55,580 bases of DNA from Lachnospiraceae bacterium (GCA_900767585.1 CAAFZP010000121.1:1-55580), one strand, 5' to 3'; positions 16,985-26,524 are shown, counted from the first letter of the stretch. Notes: generated by a model not told the origin, from the letters alone. Made by a program: numbers and translations.

Positions 16985-17022
16985 AAAAAGAGTCTTGGCA
17001 TCAAACCAAGGCTCTTTTCTTT
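16985..17022 (+). terminator. Terminator of the ferredoxin gene
   Basis: AAAAGAGTCTTGG pairs with CCAAGGCTCTTTT (one G.U), with a 7-base loop and a T-rich tail. Confidence 0.85.
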
Positions 17023-17405
17023 ATGTCTTGATTATGTAGTTATGAAATGTTTTGTTTTTGTCTGCGTATCACCTTCTTTTTCCTGGTGCATATCATATCC
17101 GTATAGATATAAGAAGTCTGTGATATTTTTATATTCCTTTGAATGATATGCGCCGTATGCAAATAAATAAAAATGGAATAACTTGTAGGAAAACCTACAA
17201 AGAAATAAGAATGTAATTAACTATGCAGAAAATATCGTACTATATTTTTTGAAAAAAAGCAAGTGGCTGTTTAGAAAATCGGGAAAATTTCCAGCAATAA
17301 ATTGTGAAAAAATTGAGAAATTGCTTTACATGTGACAGTTTTGTGATAAACTAAGTAGTACAAAAAATAATCATTTTTTGAACATATGCAAAGGAGTTGA
17401 CAAAT
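17023..17405. other. AT-rich gap with a start-less open stretch
   Basis: A 383-base gap between the ferredoxin terminator and mecA. On the minus strand, 17032-17220 is open for 62 codons (bounded by TAG and TAA) without a start codon or ribosome site; its composition (for example HSKEYKNITDFLYLYGYDM) looks protein-like. It could be a gene remnant or chance. No clear promoter for mecA was found; TTTACA at 17325 has only a weak partner. Confidence 0.4.
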
Positions 17406-18242
17406 ATGAAATTAGAGCGTTTAAGTGAGAATCAGATCCGTTGTACGCTTTATAAGTCAGACCTGGCAGATAAGGAAATCCGTTTGACGGAGTTCGCATA
17501 TGGAACAGAGAAAGCGAAAGAATTGTTCCGGGAACTGATGCAGCAGGCATCCAGTGAGCTGGGATTTGAAGTGGATAATGTGCCACTTATGATAGAAGCA
17601 ATACCTGTATCGCAGGAGTGTCTGATTTTAGTGATCACGAAAGTGGATGATCCGGAAGAATTGGATACACGGTTTTCCAGATTTACGCGCCCGGTTGATA
17701 TGGACGAGACGGATGACCCGGATGATGAGGATGAAGATGGCGGCATCGGTCTGGTCGATGAGGACGAGGATGACCATATGACGGAAGACAATCCGGTAAA
17801 TGGCCTGCTCAAAGCAATTGGCGGACTGGCGGAGGATTTAAGTGGTCTTATGGGCGGAAAAGGTTTAAAACCTGTATCACAGCAGAATCAGTCAGATACA
17901 GCAGACCGCAGGACGGAGATCAAACAGGATTCCGGTGAATTGCAACAGGACGTGTTCCGGATTTATGCATTTAAGAATCTTGATCAGGTAATTTTATCAG
18001 CCCATCTGGTGAAAGATATTTACAAGAGCGAGAATTCCCTGTATAAGAATCCACGCGATAGCCGGTTTTATCTTTACATGACAAAGAATCAAAATACAGA
18101 CAATGAATTTGTAAAGACATGCAATCTGCTTGGTGAGTATAGCAGCCGTGTGCGGACGACGTATGCGACACCAAGTCATATGCGGGAGCATTACAAGCTG
18201 ATTATCGAAGCAGACGCATTGCAGACACTTGCAAAACTGTAA
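17406..18242 (+). CDS. mecA: MecA-like adaptor protein
   Basis: A 278-residue protein with the two-domain MecA plan: an N-terminal domain (about 1-90, MKLERLSENQIRCTLYKSDL and LFRELMQQASSELGF), a long acidic linker (about 100-170, DDPDDEDEDGG) and a C-terminal domain (about 185-278, FRIYAFKNLDQVI, RFYLYMTKN and HYKLIIEADALQTLAKL). MecA proteins link substrates to the ClpC unfoldase and help regulate proteolysis. It is longer than Bacillus MecA (218) because of the linker. The start at 17406 has AGGAG 10 bases upstream. It is monocistronic. Confidence 0.88.
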   Translation: MKLERLSENQIRCTLYKSDLADKEIRLTEFAYGTEKAKELFRELMQQASSELGFEVDNVPLMIEAIPVSQECLILVITKVDDPEELDTRFSRFTRPVDMDETDDPDDEDEDGGIGLVDEDEDDHMTEDNPVNGLLKAIGGLAEDLSGLMGGKGLKPVSQQNQSDTADRRTEIKQDSGELQQDVFRIYAFKNLDQVILSAHLVKDIYKSENSLYKNPRDSRFYLYMTKNQNTDNEFVKTCNLLGEYSSRVRTTYATPSHMREHYKLIIEADALQTLAKL

Positions 18243-18276
18243 AAAGAGTATAAGTGTTACAACGGAATACAAAATA

Positions 18277-18314
18277 AGAAAAGCCATCGGCACTGTTTGC
18301 CGGTGGCTTTTCTT
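18277..18314. terminator. Bidirectional terminator
   Basis: AAGAAAAGCCATCGGC pairs with GCCGGTGGCTTTTCTT (one G.U) around a 6-base loop, between converging mecA and transketolase. Confidence 0.88.
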
Positions 18315-18332
18315 GTCTTTCTAATTTATAAT

Positions 18333-20324
18333 TTATGCTAACGTTTTCTTGACTGCTGCAACAACTGCATCTGTCGTGATTCCGAAATGCTCGAAGAGCT
18401 GTCCGCCAGGTGCAGAAGCACCGAAGGACTTCATTCCGACGAACGCACCGTTGATACCGATGTATTTGCCCCATCCGAATCCGGAGAGTGCTTCAACACC
18501 AACTCTGGCTGTGACGTTCTTTGGAAGAACCGCATCCTTATATTCATCCGGCTGATCCTCAAACAGATCCATACATGGCATGCTGACGACACGTACGTCG
18601 ATATCCTCGGCTGCAAGAACTTTCTTTGCCTCGACAGCGAGAGAAACTTCCGAACCGGTTGCGATAATGATGGCATCCGGTGTATCCTTCACAGAATCCT
18701 CTAAGATGTAGCCACCCTTCAATGCTTCCTGGCTGCTGCCATCTAACTGTGGCAGATTCTGTCTGGATAAAACGAGAGCGGTTGGCGCATCCTTCTTGTT
18801 TGTTGCAAAATACCATGCAGCTGCACATTCGGTTGCGTCTGCCGGACGATAGACATAGAAGTTTGGCATCGCACGGAACATTGCAAGCTGCTCGATCGGT
18901 TCGTGTGTCGGACCATCCTCACCGACACCGATGCTGTCATGCGTCAATACATACGTAAGTGGAACACCCATCAAAGCGGAAAGTCTTGCCATCGGCTTAA
19001 CATAATCGCTGAATACGAAGAATGTAGAGACGAACGGACGCAGACCACCGTGGAGTGCGATTCCGTTTCCGATTGCTGCCATAGCAAGCTCACGGATACC
19101 GAAGTGGATGTTTTTGCCAAGTGGATTCTCTTTGGAGAAATCACCGGCATCTTTCATGTTTGTCTTTGTCGAAGGCGCAAGGTCTGCCGCACCGCCAAAC
19201 ATGTTTGGAACGATATTGTTGATCATATTCAGCAGTTTTCCGGATACATTTCTGGTTGCTTCTGGCTTGTCAAAAGAATTCCAGAATTCGTCTAAATCAT
19301 ACAGACATTTTGCGCTGTCTGTGTCATGGTACTTGTCCCACAGTTCCTTCATCTCCGGATATGTCTTGCAATAGTCAGCGAACAACGCATTCCATGCATC
19401 TTCTGCTTTTGCTTTCTCGTTTGCAAGATCAGCAAAATGATCGTATACATCCTGATCGAGTACGAAAGGACCATTGTCTGCGATACCAAGGTTTGCGCGG
19501 AGCGCTGCCACATTCTCGACACCGAGCGGCTCGCCGTGTGCACTTGCCTTTCCTTCCTTGGCCGGGCAGCCGGCACCGATCTTTGTCTTGATCTCGATCA
19601 TGGAAGGTCTGCCTTTTTCTGCCTTGGCAGCTTCGATTGCCTTGCCGATGGCATCTAAGTCATTTCCATCCTCAACAAGCTGGGTATGGAAACCGAAGGA
19701 CTCAAAACGTTTTCTTACATTCTCACGGAATGCAATGTTTGTGTCGCCTTCGATTGAAATGTTGTTGGAATCATATAATACGATCAGCTTCTCTAAGCCA
19801 AGTGTGCCTGCAAGCGAGAATGCCTCGTAGCTGATACCTTCCATCATACAGCCGTCGCCGCCAAGTACGTAAGTATAGTGGTCAACAACCGGGAAGTTTT
19901 CTTTGTTGAAGGTTGCGGCAAGATGTTTTTCTGCCATTGCCATACCAACTGCCATTGCCATACCGGCGCCAAGCGGACCGGTTGTTGCTTCGACACCGAC
20001 GGTGTGACCATATTCCGGATGTCCCGGGGTCTTCGAACCAAGCTGGCGGAAGTTCTTCATATCTTCAATCGTGATACCGTAACCGAAGAAGTGAAGCAGG
20101 GAATATAACAAAGCGGAGCCATGTCCACCCGACAGGATGAACCGGTCACGGTTTTCCCATTTTGGATCCTTCGGATTGTGGTTCATGTGGTTTGCCCACA
20201 GTTCATATGCCATAGGTGCAGAGCCAAGCGGAAGTCCCGGGTGACCGGAGTTCGCTTTCTGGATGGCATCTGCAGCAAGCACACGGATAGAATTTACGGA
20301 TTTTGTGTCAATTGCGTTACTCAT
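18333..20324 (-). CDS. tkt: Transketolase
   Basis: A 663-residue full-length enzyme that moves two-carbon units between pentose, heptose and triose phosphates using thiamine diphosphate. Visible parts: the N-terminal SGHPGLPLGSAP, GPLGAGMAMAVG, the ThDP motif GDGCMMEG followed by NNISIEG, the middle domain with GIRELAMAAIGNGIALHGG, HDSIGVGEDGPTHEP and RPADATE, and the C-terminal domain with SGFGWGKYIG. The phosphate-binding residues (SRQNLP) are present, which favours transketolase over a dihydroxyacetone synthase. AGGAG lies upstream of the ATG. It appears monocistronic. Confidence 0.97.
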   Translation of the reverse strand: MSNAIDTKSVNSIRVLAADAIQKANSGHPGLPLGSAPMAYELWANHMNHNPKDPKWENRDRFILSGGHGSALLYSLLHFFGYGITIEDMKNFRQLGSKTPGHPEYGHTVGVEATTGPLGAGMAMAVGMAMAEKHLAATFNKENFPVVDHYTYVLGGDGCMMEGISYEAFSLAGTLGLEKLIVLYDSNNISIEGDTNIAFRENVRKRFESFGFHTQLVEDGNDLDAIGKAIEAAKAEKGRPSMIEIKTKIGAGCPAKEGKASAHGEPLGVENVAALRANLGIADNGPFVLDQDVYDHFADLANEKAKAEDAWNALFADYCKTYPEMKELWDKYHDTDSAKCLYDLDEFWNSFDKPEATRNVSGKLLNMINNIVPNMFGGAADLAPSTKTNMKDAGDFSKENPLGKNIHFGIRELAMAAIGNGIALHGGLRPFVSTFFVFSDYVKPMARLSALMGVPLTYVLTHDSIGVGEDGPTHEPIEQLAMFRAMPNFYVYRPADATECAAAWYFATNKKDAPTALVLSRQNLPQLDGSSQEALKGGYILEDSVKDTPDAIIIATGSEVSLAVEAKKVLAAEDIDVRVVSMPCMDLFEDQPDEYKDAVLPKNVTARVGVEALSGFGWGKYIGINGAFVGMKSFGASAPGGQLFEHFGITTDAVVAAVKKTLA

Positions 20325-20420
20325 TTGATTTGTATCTCCTCTTTTTCGTGTTATACAATTCCAGATAATCGCAAATACAGATTGTTTGTACGCTGCGATT
20401 ACATATCATACAAATTACAA

Positions 20421-21227
20421 TCAGTTCCGGTTTGCACGGGCGAGAATCCGCATGATGCGCAGGAACAGGTTTGCGATGTCAAGGTAAAGTTCGCAGGCAG
20501 AATCAATCGCGTTATCTGCAGTCTTTTCAATGGCGTTTGCTTTTGCCCAGTCATAACCGACATACAGACAGAAGATAACAACCACGATATAATCGATGAT
20601 ACCAAGGTTTGCGCCGACAAACATCATAATCACTTCAATCACGATTGTAGCAAGAAGCGTGATTGCGAGTGTCCATCCCATCCGCAGGAACACCTGTGGG
20701 TACAGGGACGAAACAAACATCATGACCAGTGTGACAGCCGCCGTGATTCCAAATGCAGTTGCGACAACCGAGCTGTAGCCGATGAGACCATACAAGGTGA
20801 CAGAAACGGCAATCACCATACCGATAGGAATGACGATCAGGTTGTATCCGACAAAACTAATAACCGGATTGGCTGACTTACGGACCATGAACGTGCCTGC
20901 GAGTGCAAGAAGAAAATAACTCACATAGAACATAATCGGGCTGTTCGTAACAAAGTTTACAATCGAATCACCCCAAAATGCAGTCATGACTGCATTTACG
21001 ATAAAGCCATACAGAAGCACGCCGCCGATCAACAGGTTGTACATCTCGCTGGAAATCAGCTTGGAAGATGTACCATAGCCGGTATTATAACCGGAATTAT
21101 AACTGCCATTGCTTCCGCCATTATAGGAATTGTCATATTGGTACTGGTAGCTGTCCGGATATGGATTGTCATATCCGCTGTTGTACCCCTGGTTATAATT
21201 GTTATTATAATCATTGTTATAGGACAT
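20421..21227 (-). CDS. Bax inhibitor-1/YccA family protein with Tyr/Asn tail
   Basis: A 268-residue membrane protein. The first 57 residues are a low-complexity Tyr, Asn, Gly, Ser region (YNNNYNQGYNSGYDNPYPDS). The rest has seven hydrophobic helices with the family hallmarks ISSEMYNLLIGGVLLYGF, SYFLLALAGTFMV, GMVIAVSVTLYGL and IDYIVVVIFCLYVGYDWAKA, ending with the charged LYLDIANLFLRIMRILA. BI-1 proteins are pH-sensitive calcium leak channels. The start at 21227 has GGAGG 8 bases upstream; an ATG at 21233 would sit too close to the site. A hairpin (GATGGCG/CGCCATC) lies between it and the DUF1858 gene. Confidence 0.85.
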   Translation of the reverse strand: MSYNNDYNNNYNQGYNSGYDNPYPDSYQYQYDNSYNGGSNGSYNSGYNTGYGTSSKLISSEMYNLLIGGVLLYGFIVNAVMTAFWGDSIVNFVTNSPIMFYVSYFLLALAGTFMVRKSANPVISFVGYNLIVIPIGMVIAVSVTLYGLIGYSSVVATAFGITAAVTLVMMFVSSLYPQVFLRMGWTLAITLLATIVIEVIMMFVGANLGIIDYIVVVIFCLYVGYDWAKANAIEKTADNAIDSACELYLDIANLFLRIMRILARANRN

Positions 21228-21289
21228 ATACATTACCTCCTTTTATTTTGGATGGCGAAGCACACGAATGTGCCCGCCATCTGCATTTA

Positions 21290-21508
21290 TTAAGCATTTG
21301 CTTCTTTCTTGGCAAGATATGCGTTGATGTCTGCGATGACTTCTTCGCAATTCATGCCATGAACCATACATGCCTCCTCAAGGCTTTCCATAGCGGCGGA
21401 CGGACATCCGACACAGTGCATACCGGCAGCCATAAGGATTGCTGCATTTCCCGGATCAACCTCAATAATCTCGTGGATCAACATAGATTTATCAATCTGT
21501 TTTGCCAT
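21290..21508 (-). CDS. DUF1858 domain protein
   Basis: A 72-residue soluble protein. The DUF1858 domain (MLIHEIIEVDPGNAAILMAAGMHCVGCPSA) carries the conserved HCVGC cysteine pair near residues 33-36, followed by a helical tail. These domains resemble the ScdA/RIC N-terminal region and may bind metal or help repair iron-sulfur clusters, but the role is not proven. The start at 21508 has AAAGGAGG with good spacing. It precedes the BI-1 gene by 62 bases and may be cotranscribed with it. Confidence 0.85.
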   Translation of the reverse strand: MAKQIDKSMLIHEIIEVDPGNAAILMAAGMHCVGCPSAAMESLEEACMVHGMNCEEVIADINAYLAKKEANA

Positions 21509-21610
21509 GATAAATGACCTCCTTTTCTTTTCGTTTTGCTTTCTTACGCAAAACACAATTAAGTATAACACATAAGTAAGAAAAAATCTATGGTAAAATC
21601 CTTCTGATAA

Positions 21611-21619
21611 TGGTATAGT
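21611..21619 (+). promoter_or_regulatory. Candidate extended -10 of the tmk operon
   Basis: TGGTATAGT (TGnTATAnT) lies about 34 bases before the tmk start. No good -35 is seen. Confidence 0.35.
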
Positions 21620-21652
21620 ATAGATAGCTATGCAAAGGAAAAGGAAACTGAT

Positions 21653-22282
21653 ATGAAGGGCATATTTCTTACGATGGAGGGACCGGATGGATCCGGCAAA
21701 TCCACACAGATAGTAAAATTGAAAACATATCTTGAAGCAAATGGATATCCGGATGTTGTTGTGACAAGAGAACCGGGAGGCACGGCAATCAGTGAGGCGG
21801 TGCGGAATATCCTGCTTGACCGCTCATATGCAGAGATGGACGACCACACAGAGGCGTTGCTTTATGCGGCAGCACGCGCGCAGCTTGTGGCGCAGGTGAT
21901 TAAGCCGGCGCTTGAGGAAGGAAAAGCGGTGATCAGTGACCGTTTCGTGGATTCTTCCGCGGTCTATCAAGGTATGGCGCGTGGACTTGGCGTAGAAAAG
22001 ATCTATGAATTAAACGGATTTGCGATGCAGGATATCTGGCCGGATCTAACAATCCATCTGGATCTGCCGGCGGAGGTTGGACTGGCCCGCGCAAAGTCGC
22101 GCGCGCAGCTCGACCGCATGGAAGCGCAGTCGACAGCATTTCACGAGAAAGTGGCGCAGGGGTACCGGGATTTGGCGGCACTTGCACCGGAGCGCATCGT
22201 GACGATCGATGCAGCCGGGGACATCGAAGCAATCCATGCAGCGATTATAAAACAGGTAGAGCGGCTGCTTGCCGCAAGGTAA
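21653..22282 (+). CDS. tmk: Thymidylate kinase
   Basis: A 209-residue enzyme that makes dTDP from dTMP for DNA synthesis. The P-loop GPDGSGKST (10-18), the TREPGGT motif with the TMP-binding arginine, SDRFVDSSAVYQG and the lid region KSRAQLDR are all in place. The lid has a basic residue pattern typical of bacterial type II enzymes. AAGGAAA lies before the ATG. First gene of a Bacillus-like operon with yaaR, holB, ricT, an adenine methyltransferase and rsmI. Confidence 0.95.
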   Translation: MKGIFLTMEGPDGSGKSTQIVKLKTYLEANGYPDVVVTREPGGTAISEAVRNILLDRSYAEMDDHTEALLYAAARAQLVAQVIKPALEEGKAVISDRFVDSSAVYQGMARGLGVEKIYELNGFAMQDIWPDLTIHLDLPAEVGLARAKSRAQLDRMEAQSTAFHEKVAQGYRDLAALAPERIVTIDAAGDIEAIHAAIIKQVERLLAAR

Positions 22283-22369
22283 GGGACGGTGAAAACGGAC
22301 GGGAAGCTGATGGAACCGTCGCTTGAAACCATATTGTCCGGGAATATATAAAAGGAAGGAGGAGAGTAA

Positions 22370-22816
22370 GTGGATAATCAAATGAAAGTAAATCAGCTGC
22401 AGCAGCTGACACAGATGGAAGCACCGAAAAGCCAGAAGGCGACCGATGAGGAGTTTAAATTTACTCTCATCCGGAACATAGATAAAGCGGATCTGAAAGA
22501 AAAACTTTCGGGCCTGATGAAAGATATCGAGGAGCAGGGCGAGAAAATCGCGAAGCACATGGATATCAAAGATATGAAAAAATACCGCACGTCAATCAAA
22601 GAGTTCATGAATGAAGTGGCGGCAAATGCACACGAGTTTTCAAGGGAAAATTTCCTGGACCGGCGCGGCAGGCACCGCGTGTATGGTATCATCCGGCAGG
22701 TCGACAAGAACTTAGACGATCTGGCACAGGAACTGATGAAGGAAGAAAAAGACCACCTGGCCATCCTTGGGAAAATCGACGATATAAGAGGACTGCTGAT
22801 TGATATCTCAACGTAG
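22370..22816 (+). CDS. yaaR: YaaR/DUF327 family protein
   Basis: A 148-residue soluble, mostly helical protein. Its length and helix pattern (FLDRRGRHRVYGIIRQVDKNLDDLAQELMKEEKDHLAILGKID) and its place between tmk and holB match YaaR (DUF327) of Bacillus. Its function is not established. The GTG start at 22370 is supported by GGAGG 10 bases upstream; a nearby in-frame ATG at 22382 would be spaced less well. Confidence 0.8.
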   Translation: MDNQMKVNQLQQLTQMEAPKSQKATDEEFKFTLIRNIDKADLKEKLSGLMKDIEEQGEKIAKHMDIKDMKKYRTSIKEFMNEVAANAHEFSRENFLDRRGRHRVYGIIRQVDKNLDDLAQELMKEEKDHLAILGKIDDIRGLLIDIST

Positions 22817-22902
22817 AAATCAGGAAAGACGAACAGGATAATCAACATATAAAAACCGAGAGACAATGGACAAAAAGAATAGAAAGAAAGAGAGGGAACG
22901 CT

Positions 22903-23901
22903 ATGGGATTTAAAAGTATAGTGGGCCATGAAGATATAATTGCACACTTTAAAAGCAGTATCGAGACAGGAAATGTTGCGCATGCATATATTATAAGCGG
23001 AGATGCGGGAAGCGGGAAAAAAGCTCTCGCCTATGCATTTGCAGATACGCTTGAATGTGAGACCGGTGGTACGGAACCTTGCGGAACCTGTCAGTCCTGC
23101 CTGCAGATGGCAACCGGAAACTATCCGGATATCATTACGGTGACACATGAAAAGCCAAATCTGATTTCTGTGGATGAAGTGCGGGAACAGCTCATCAATA
23201 CGGTGGATGTAAAGCCATACAAAGGGAAATACAAAATCTATATCGTACCGGATGCGGAACTTCTGAATGTGCAGGCACAGAATGCTCTGTTAAAGACAAT
23301 CGAGGAGCCGCCGGCGTATGCGGTGATTCTGCTGCTCACGACAAATCTGGACAAGATGCTGCCAACCGTGCAGTCACGCTGTCTGAAACTTCAGACCAAA
23401 CCAATCCGGGAGCGGGATGTCCTCGCCTATCTGACGGGTGTTATGGGGCTGACAAAAGAGAAAGCTTATTTCTGTCTGGACTTTGCACAGGGCAATCTCG
23501 GAAAAGCAATCAAACTGGCCGGAAATGACGAATACGCGTCAATCGTGGATTCGGTTGTAAATGTATTGACCCATATCAGTGATATGGATGTGGAATCGCT
23601 TGGAAAAGCAGTGAAAGACATCGAGCAGTTCAAGATGTCTATGAATGATTACATGGATCTGATGATGATGTGGTATCGCGATGCCATGATGCTCAAAATC
23701 ACCGGAAACGTGGACAAGATATTGTTTAAAAATGAGTTTTCAACCTTGAAAAAACAGGCGGGAAAACTGACATTTAAGAGTATTGAAGACAAAATCGATG
23801 CAATCGCGAAGGCGGAGCAGAGACTGCTTGCCAACGCGAATTTTGAAGTGACAATGGAACTGTTACTTCTGACCCTGAAAGAGGAGGCAACAGAAGAATG
23901 A
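22903..23901 (+). CDS. holB: DNA polymerase III delta-prime subunit
   Basis: A 332-residue clamp-loader subunit. The N-terminal AAA+ domain has a P-loop SGDAGSGKKALA in which the usual Thr/Ser after GK is replaced by Lys, in keeping with a subunit that does not hydrolyse ATP. A zinc module (CETGGTEPCGTCQSC) follows, then NALLKTIEEPP, the loader signature TVQSRCLKL, and the C-terminal collar helices. It overlaps ricT by ATGA. Its place after tmk and yaaR matches the Bacillus order. Confidence 0.93.
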   Translation: MGFKSIVGHEDIIAHFKSSIETGNVAHAYIISGDAGSGKKALAYAFADTLECETGGTEPCGTCQSCLQMATGNYPDIITVTHEKPNLISVDEVREQLINTVDVKPYKGKYKIYIVPDAELLNVQAQNALLKTIEEPPAYAVILLLTTNLDKMLPTVQSRCLKLQTKPIRERDVLAYLTGVMGLTKEKAYFCLDFAQGNLGKAIKLAGNDEYASIVDSVVNVLTHISDMDVESLGKAVKDIEQFKMSMNDYMDLMMMWYRDAMMLKITGNVDKILFKNEFSTLKKQAGKLTFKSIEDKIDAIAKAEQRLLANANFEVTMELLLLTLKEEATEE

Positions 23902-24845
23902 AGGAAGTAATCGGCGTCCGTTTTCGTGAAAACGGCAAGATATATTTTTTCAGCCCGTTGAATTATAAGGTTGATCCGGGACGGTATGTGATCGTCGAGA
24001 CACAGCATGGCGTGGAATTTGGTAAGGTTGTGCTTGGCATGCGGGAAGTAGATGAGACAAAACTCCAGGGAGAGTTAAAACCGATCATCCGGATTGCCAC
24101 AGAAGCGGACGAAAAAAAACATGCAGAAAATCTGGAAAAAAATAAGAAAGCAATGGTGATTTGCAAGGAAAAAATCGAAAAACGCGGACTCGAGATGAAA
24201 TTGATCGGGGCAGAGTATTCGTTTGACAATAGCAAAGTATTGTTTTATTTTACTGCGGATGGAAGAGTCGATTTCCGCGAATTGGTAAAGGATCTCGCGG
24301 CTGTATTCAAGACGAGAATCGAACTTCGCCAGGTTGGTGTCCGGGATGAGACAAAAATCATGGGAGGAATCGGAATCTGCGGCAGAAGACTTTGCTGCAA
24401 TTCGTATTTATCCGAGTTTGGACCGGTATCCATCAAGATGGCAAAAGAGCAGAATCTGTCCTTGAATCCGGGAAAGATCTCGGGTGTGTGCGGCAGGCTG
24501 ATGTGCTGTCTGTCCCACGAGCAGGAGACGTATGAATATCTGAATAAAAAATTACCAAATATCGGGGATGTAGTCCATACATTTGATGGAAAAACAGGTG
24601 AAGTGACATCGGTAAGTGTATTGCGGCAGAAAGTAAAGCTGAAAGTCGCACAGGAAGATGACACGTTTGAAATTGAGGAATACAAAGTGGATGAGCTTCG
24701 TTTCAAACCGAAGAAAAAAGGAGGTCCGAAAGGACCAAACCGCGGAAAACGGGGCGGAAAAGAGGATGGCGAGTCCGAAAAAGAATTGAAGGAACTTGAA
24801 AGCCTGGAACGTAAGGAAGGAAAATCAAAGCTCAATGACGATTAA
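23898..24845 (+). CDS. ricT: PSP1-domain protein RicT
   Basis: A 315-residue protein with the PSP1 domain and the six-cysteine cluster C161, C166, C167 (CGRRLCC) and C198, C203, C204 (CGRLMCC), which matches the iron-sulfur ligands of RicT (YaaT) by position. In Bacillus, RicA, RicF and RicT form a complex that promotes RNase Y processing and also affects biofilm and competence. The C-terminal 40 residues are Lys/Gly/Glu-rich and likely disordered. Overlaps holB by 4 bases and the methyltransferase gene by 11 bases. Confidence 0.92.
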   Translation: MKEVIGVRFRENGKIYFFSPLNYKVDPGRYVIVETQHGVEFGKVVLGMREVDETKLQGELKPIIRIATEADEKKHAENLEKNKKAMVICKEKIEKRGLEMKLIGAEYSFDNSKVLFYFTADGRVDFRELVKDLAAVFKTRIELRQVGVRDETKIMGGIGICGRRLCCNSYLSEFGPVSIKMAKEQNLSLNPGKISGVCGRLMCCLSHEQETYEYLNKKLPNIGDVVHTFDGKTGEVTSVSVLRQKVKLKVAQEDDTFEIEEYKVDELRFKPKKKGGPKGPNRGKRGGKEDGESEKELKELESLERKEGKSKLNDD

Positions 24846-25593
24846 TGAGATGGAAGCCCGCTGGACAAAACCGGGAGAACGAGTCGATGATTTGCAATGC
24901 CGGGGATATTACATCATACAGAACAGGGAAGTGTTCTGTTTCGGCATGGATGCTGTATTGCTGGCGGACTTTGCGACAGGTGCACCCGGCCGGGCAGTGA
25001 TTGACCTTGGAACCGGAACCGGAGTCATCCCGATGCTGATGCAGGCGCGCGGCAAAGGCGCGCATTTTACGGGGCTGGAAGTGCAAAGTTACAGTGCGGA
25101 TATGGCAGGACGCAGTGTGCAGATGAATGGATTAGAGCAGTCAATTTCCATCGTGGAAGGCGATATGCGGGATGTGCGGGAGATGTTTGCACCCGGGAGT
25201 TTTTCGGCGGTGACGTGCAATCCCCCGTATATCAAAGGAAGTCACGGCCTGGAAAATGAGAATTCACCGAAGAATATTGCCCGGCACGAGATCCTGATGG
25301 AGCTTGAAGACGTTGTGAAAGCGGCTGCATATCTGCTTTCGGAAGGCGGGACATTTGCGATGGTGCATAAACCGTTCCGGCTTGCGGAGATCATGCGTCT
25401 GATGATGGAATACCGGATTGAACCGAAGCGGATGTGTATGGTGCAGCCTTACGCAGACAAAGAGCCAAATATGGTATTGATCGAAGGAAACAAAGGTGGA
25501 CGTCCGATGCTCAAAGTTGAACCGGCACTCGTCGTATACAACAAGGACGGCAGTTATACGGACGATCTGCTTCGCCGATATGGGAATGTATAG
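24835..25593 (+). CDS. tRNA1(Val) adenine N6-methyltransferase-like protein
   Basis: A 252-residue SAM-dependent methyltransferase. The SAM motif VIDLGTGTGVIPML is followed by an acidic GLEVQ, and the adenine-N6 catalytic motif NPPYIKG is present. It corresponds to YabB in Bacillus and to TrmN6 of enterobacteria, which modifies A37 of tRNA1(Val); the exact tRNA here is inferred. The start at 24835 is placed inside ricT with a GGAAGG site 14 bases upstream, which is a weak fit. It keeps the Bacillus order between ricT and rsmI. Confidence 0.87.
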   Translation: MTINEMEARWTKPGERVDDLQCRGYYIIQNREVFCFGMDAVLLADFATGAPGRAVIDLGTGTGVIPMLMQARGKGAHFTGLEVQSYSADMAGRSVQMNGLEQSISIVEGDMRDVREMFAPGSFSAVTCNPPYIKGSHGLENENSPKNIARHEILMELEDVVKAAAYLLSEGGTFAMVHKPFRLAEIMRLMMEYRIEPKRMCMVQPYADKEPNMVLIEGNKGGRPMLKVEPALVVYNKDGSYTDDLLRRYGNV

Positions 25594-25633
25594 CCGGAAG
25601 CTGGCTGTAAGGCAGGAAAATGGAGACAGAAAC

Positions 25634-26470
25634 ATGGCAGGAATACTATATCTGATTGCAACGCCAATCGGAAATCTCGAGGATATGACGTACCGTGCGG
25701 TGCGCCTGCTTGGAGAGGTGGATTTGATTGCGGCAGAGGATACGAGAAACAGTATCAAGCTGCTCAATCATTTCGATATAAAAACGCCGATGACAAGTTA
25801 TCATGAACATAACAAATATGAAAAAGCGCAGGTGCTTGTTGGCAAGCTTCTGCAAGGCATGAATATCGCGGTGATCACGGATGCAGGCACTCCTGGAATT
25901 TCGGATCCGGGTGAAGAGATCACAAAGCAGTGTTATGATGCGGGGATTCAGGTTGTCCCGGTGCCGGGGGCGTGTGCGGCGGTCAATGCACTTGTCGCAT
26001 CCGGACAGGCAACGAGACGGTTTGCATTTGAGGCATTTCTGCCGGTGGACAAGAAAGAACGACAGGCTGTCCTCGAGGAACTGAAGCGGGAGACGCGGAC
26101 GATGGTTGTCTATGAGGCACCGCACCGCCTGAAGAAGACGTTGCAGGAACTATTGCGTGTACTCGGTGACCGTTCCGTGACCATCTGCCGTGAGATCACG
26201 AAGAAACATGAGACATTCCGGAAGACGACTTTGAAAGAAGCAGAAGAATTTTACGAGACGGAAGAGCCGAAGGGCGAGTGCATTCTTGTGATTGAAGCGT
26301 TGTCGCGGGAGGCTGTCACGAAAGAGGCGCAGAGTCAGTGGGAGACGATGAGCATCGTGGAACATCTGCAGATGTATATGGATCAGGGCATCGAGAAAAA
26401 AGAGGCAATGAAGCTGGTCGCAAAAGACCGTGGGATTTCAAAAAGAGAAGTCTATGCCGCAAGCCTGTGA
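25634..26470 (+). CDS. rsmI: 16S rRNA (cytidine-1402 2'-O)-methyltransferase
   Basis: A 278-residue enzyme of the tetrapyrrole-methylase-like fold that methylates the ribose of C1402 in 16S rRNA. Motifs: LYLIATPIGNLEDM near the N-terminus, AEDTRNS, ITDAGTPGISDPGE, PVPGACAAVNALVASG, FEAFLP and the KKTLQELLRVLGDR region. The start at 25634 has GGAG nine bases upstream. The C-terminus (KKEAMKLVAKDRGISKREVY) is a conserved helical tail. It is the last gene of the tmk operon. Confidence 0.95.
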   Translation: MAGILYLIATPIGNLEDMTYRAVRLLGEVDLIAAEDTRNSIKLLNHFDIKTPMTSYHEHNKYEKAQVLVGKLLQGMNIAVITDAGTPGISDPGEEITKQCYDAGIQVVPVPGACAAVNALVASGQATRRFAFEAFLPVDKKERQAVLEELKRETRTMVVYEAPHRLKKTLQELLRVLGDRSVTICREITKKHETFRKTTLKEAEEFYETEEPKGECILVIEALSREAVTKEAQSQWETMSIVEHLQMYMDQGIEKKEAMKLVAKDRGISKREVYAASL

Positions 26471-26524
26471 TGCGGGCGGCTGCGGAATCGACGATAGAGA
26501 GGTTACAAAAAGGGAGGAAAAGCA

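Noticed and set aside
20121..20876. Long open frame on the plus strand across tkt and the BI-1 gene.
   Set aside because: Antisense to two well-supported genes; His/Cys-rich shadow composition.
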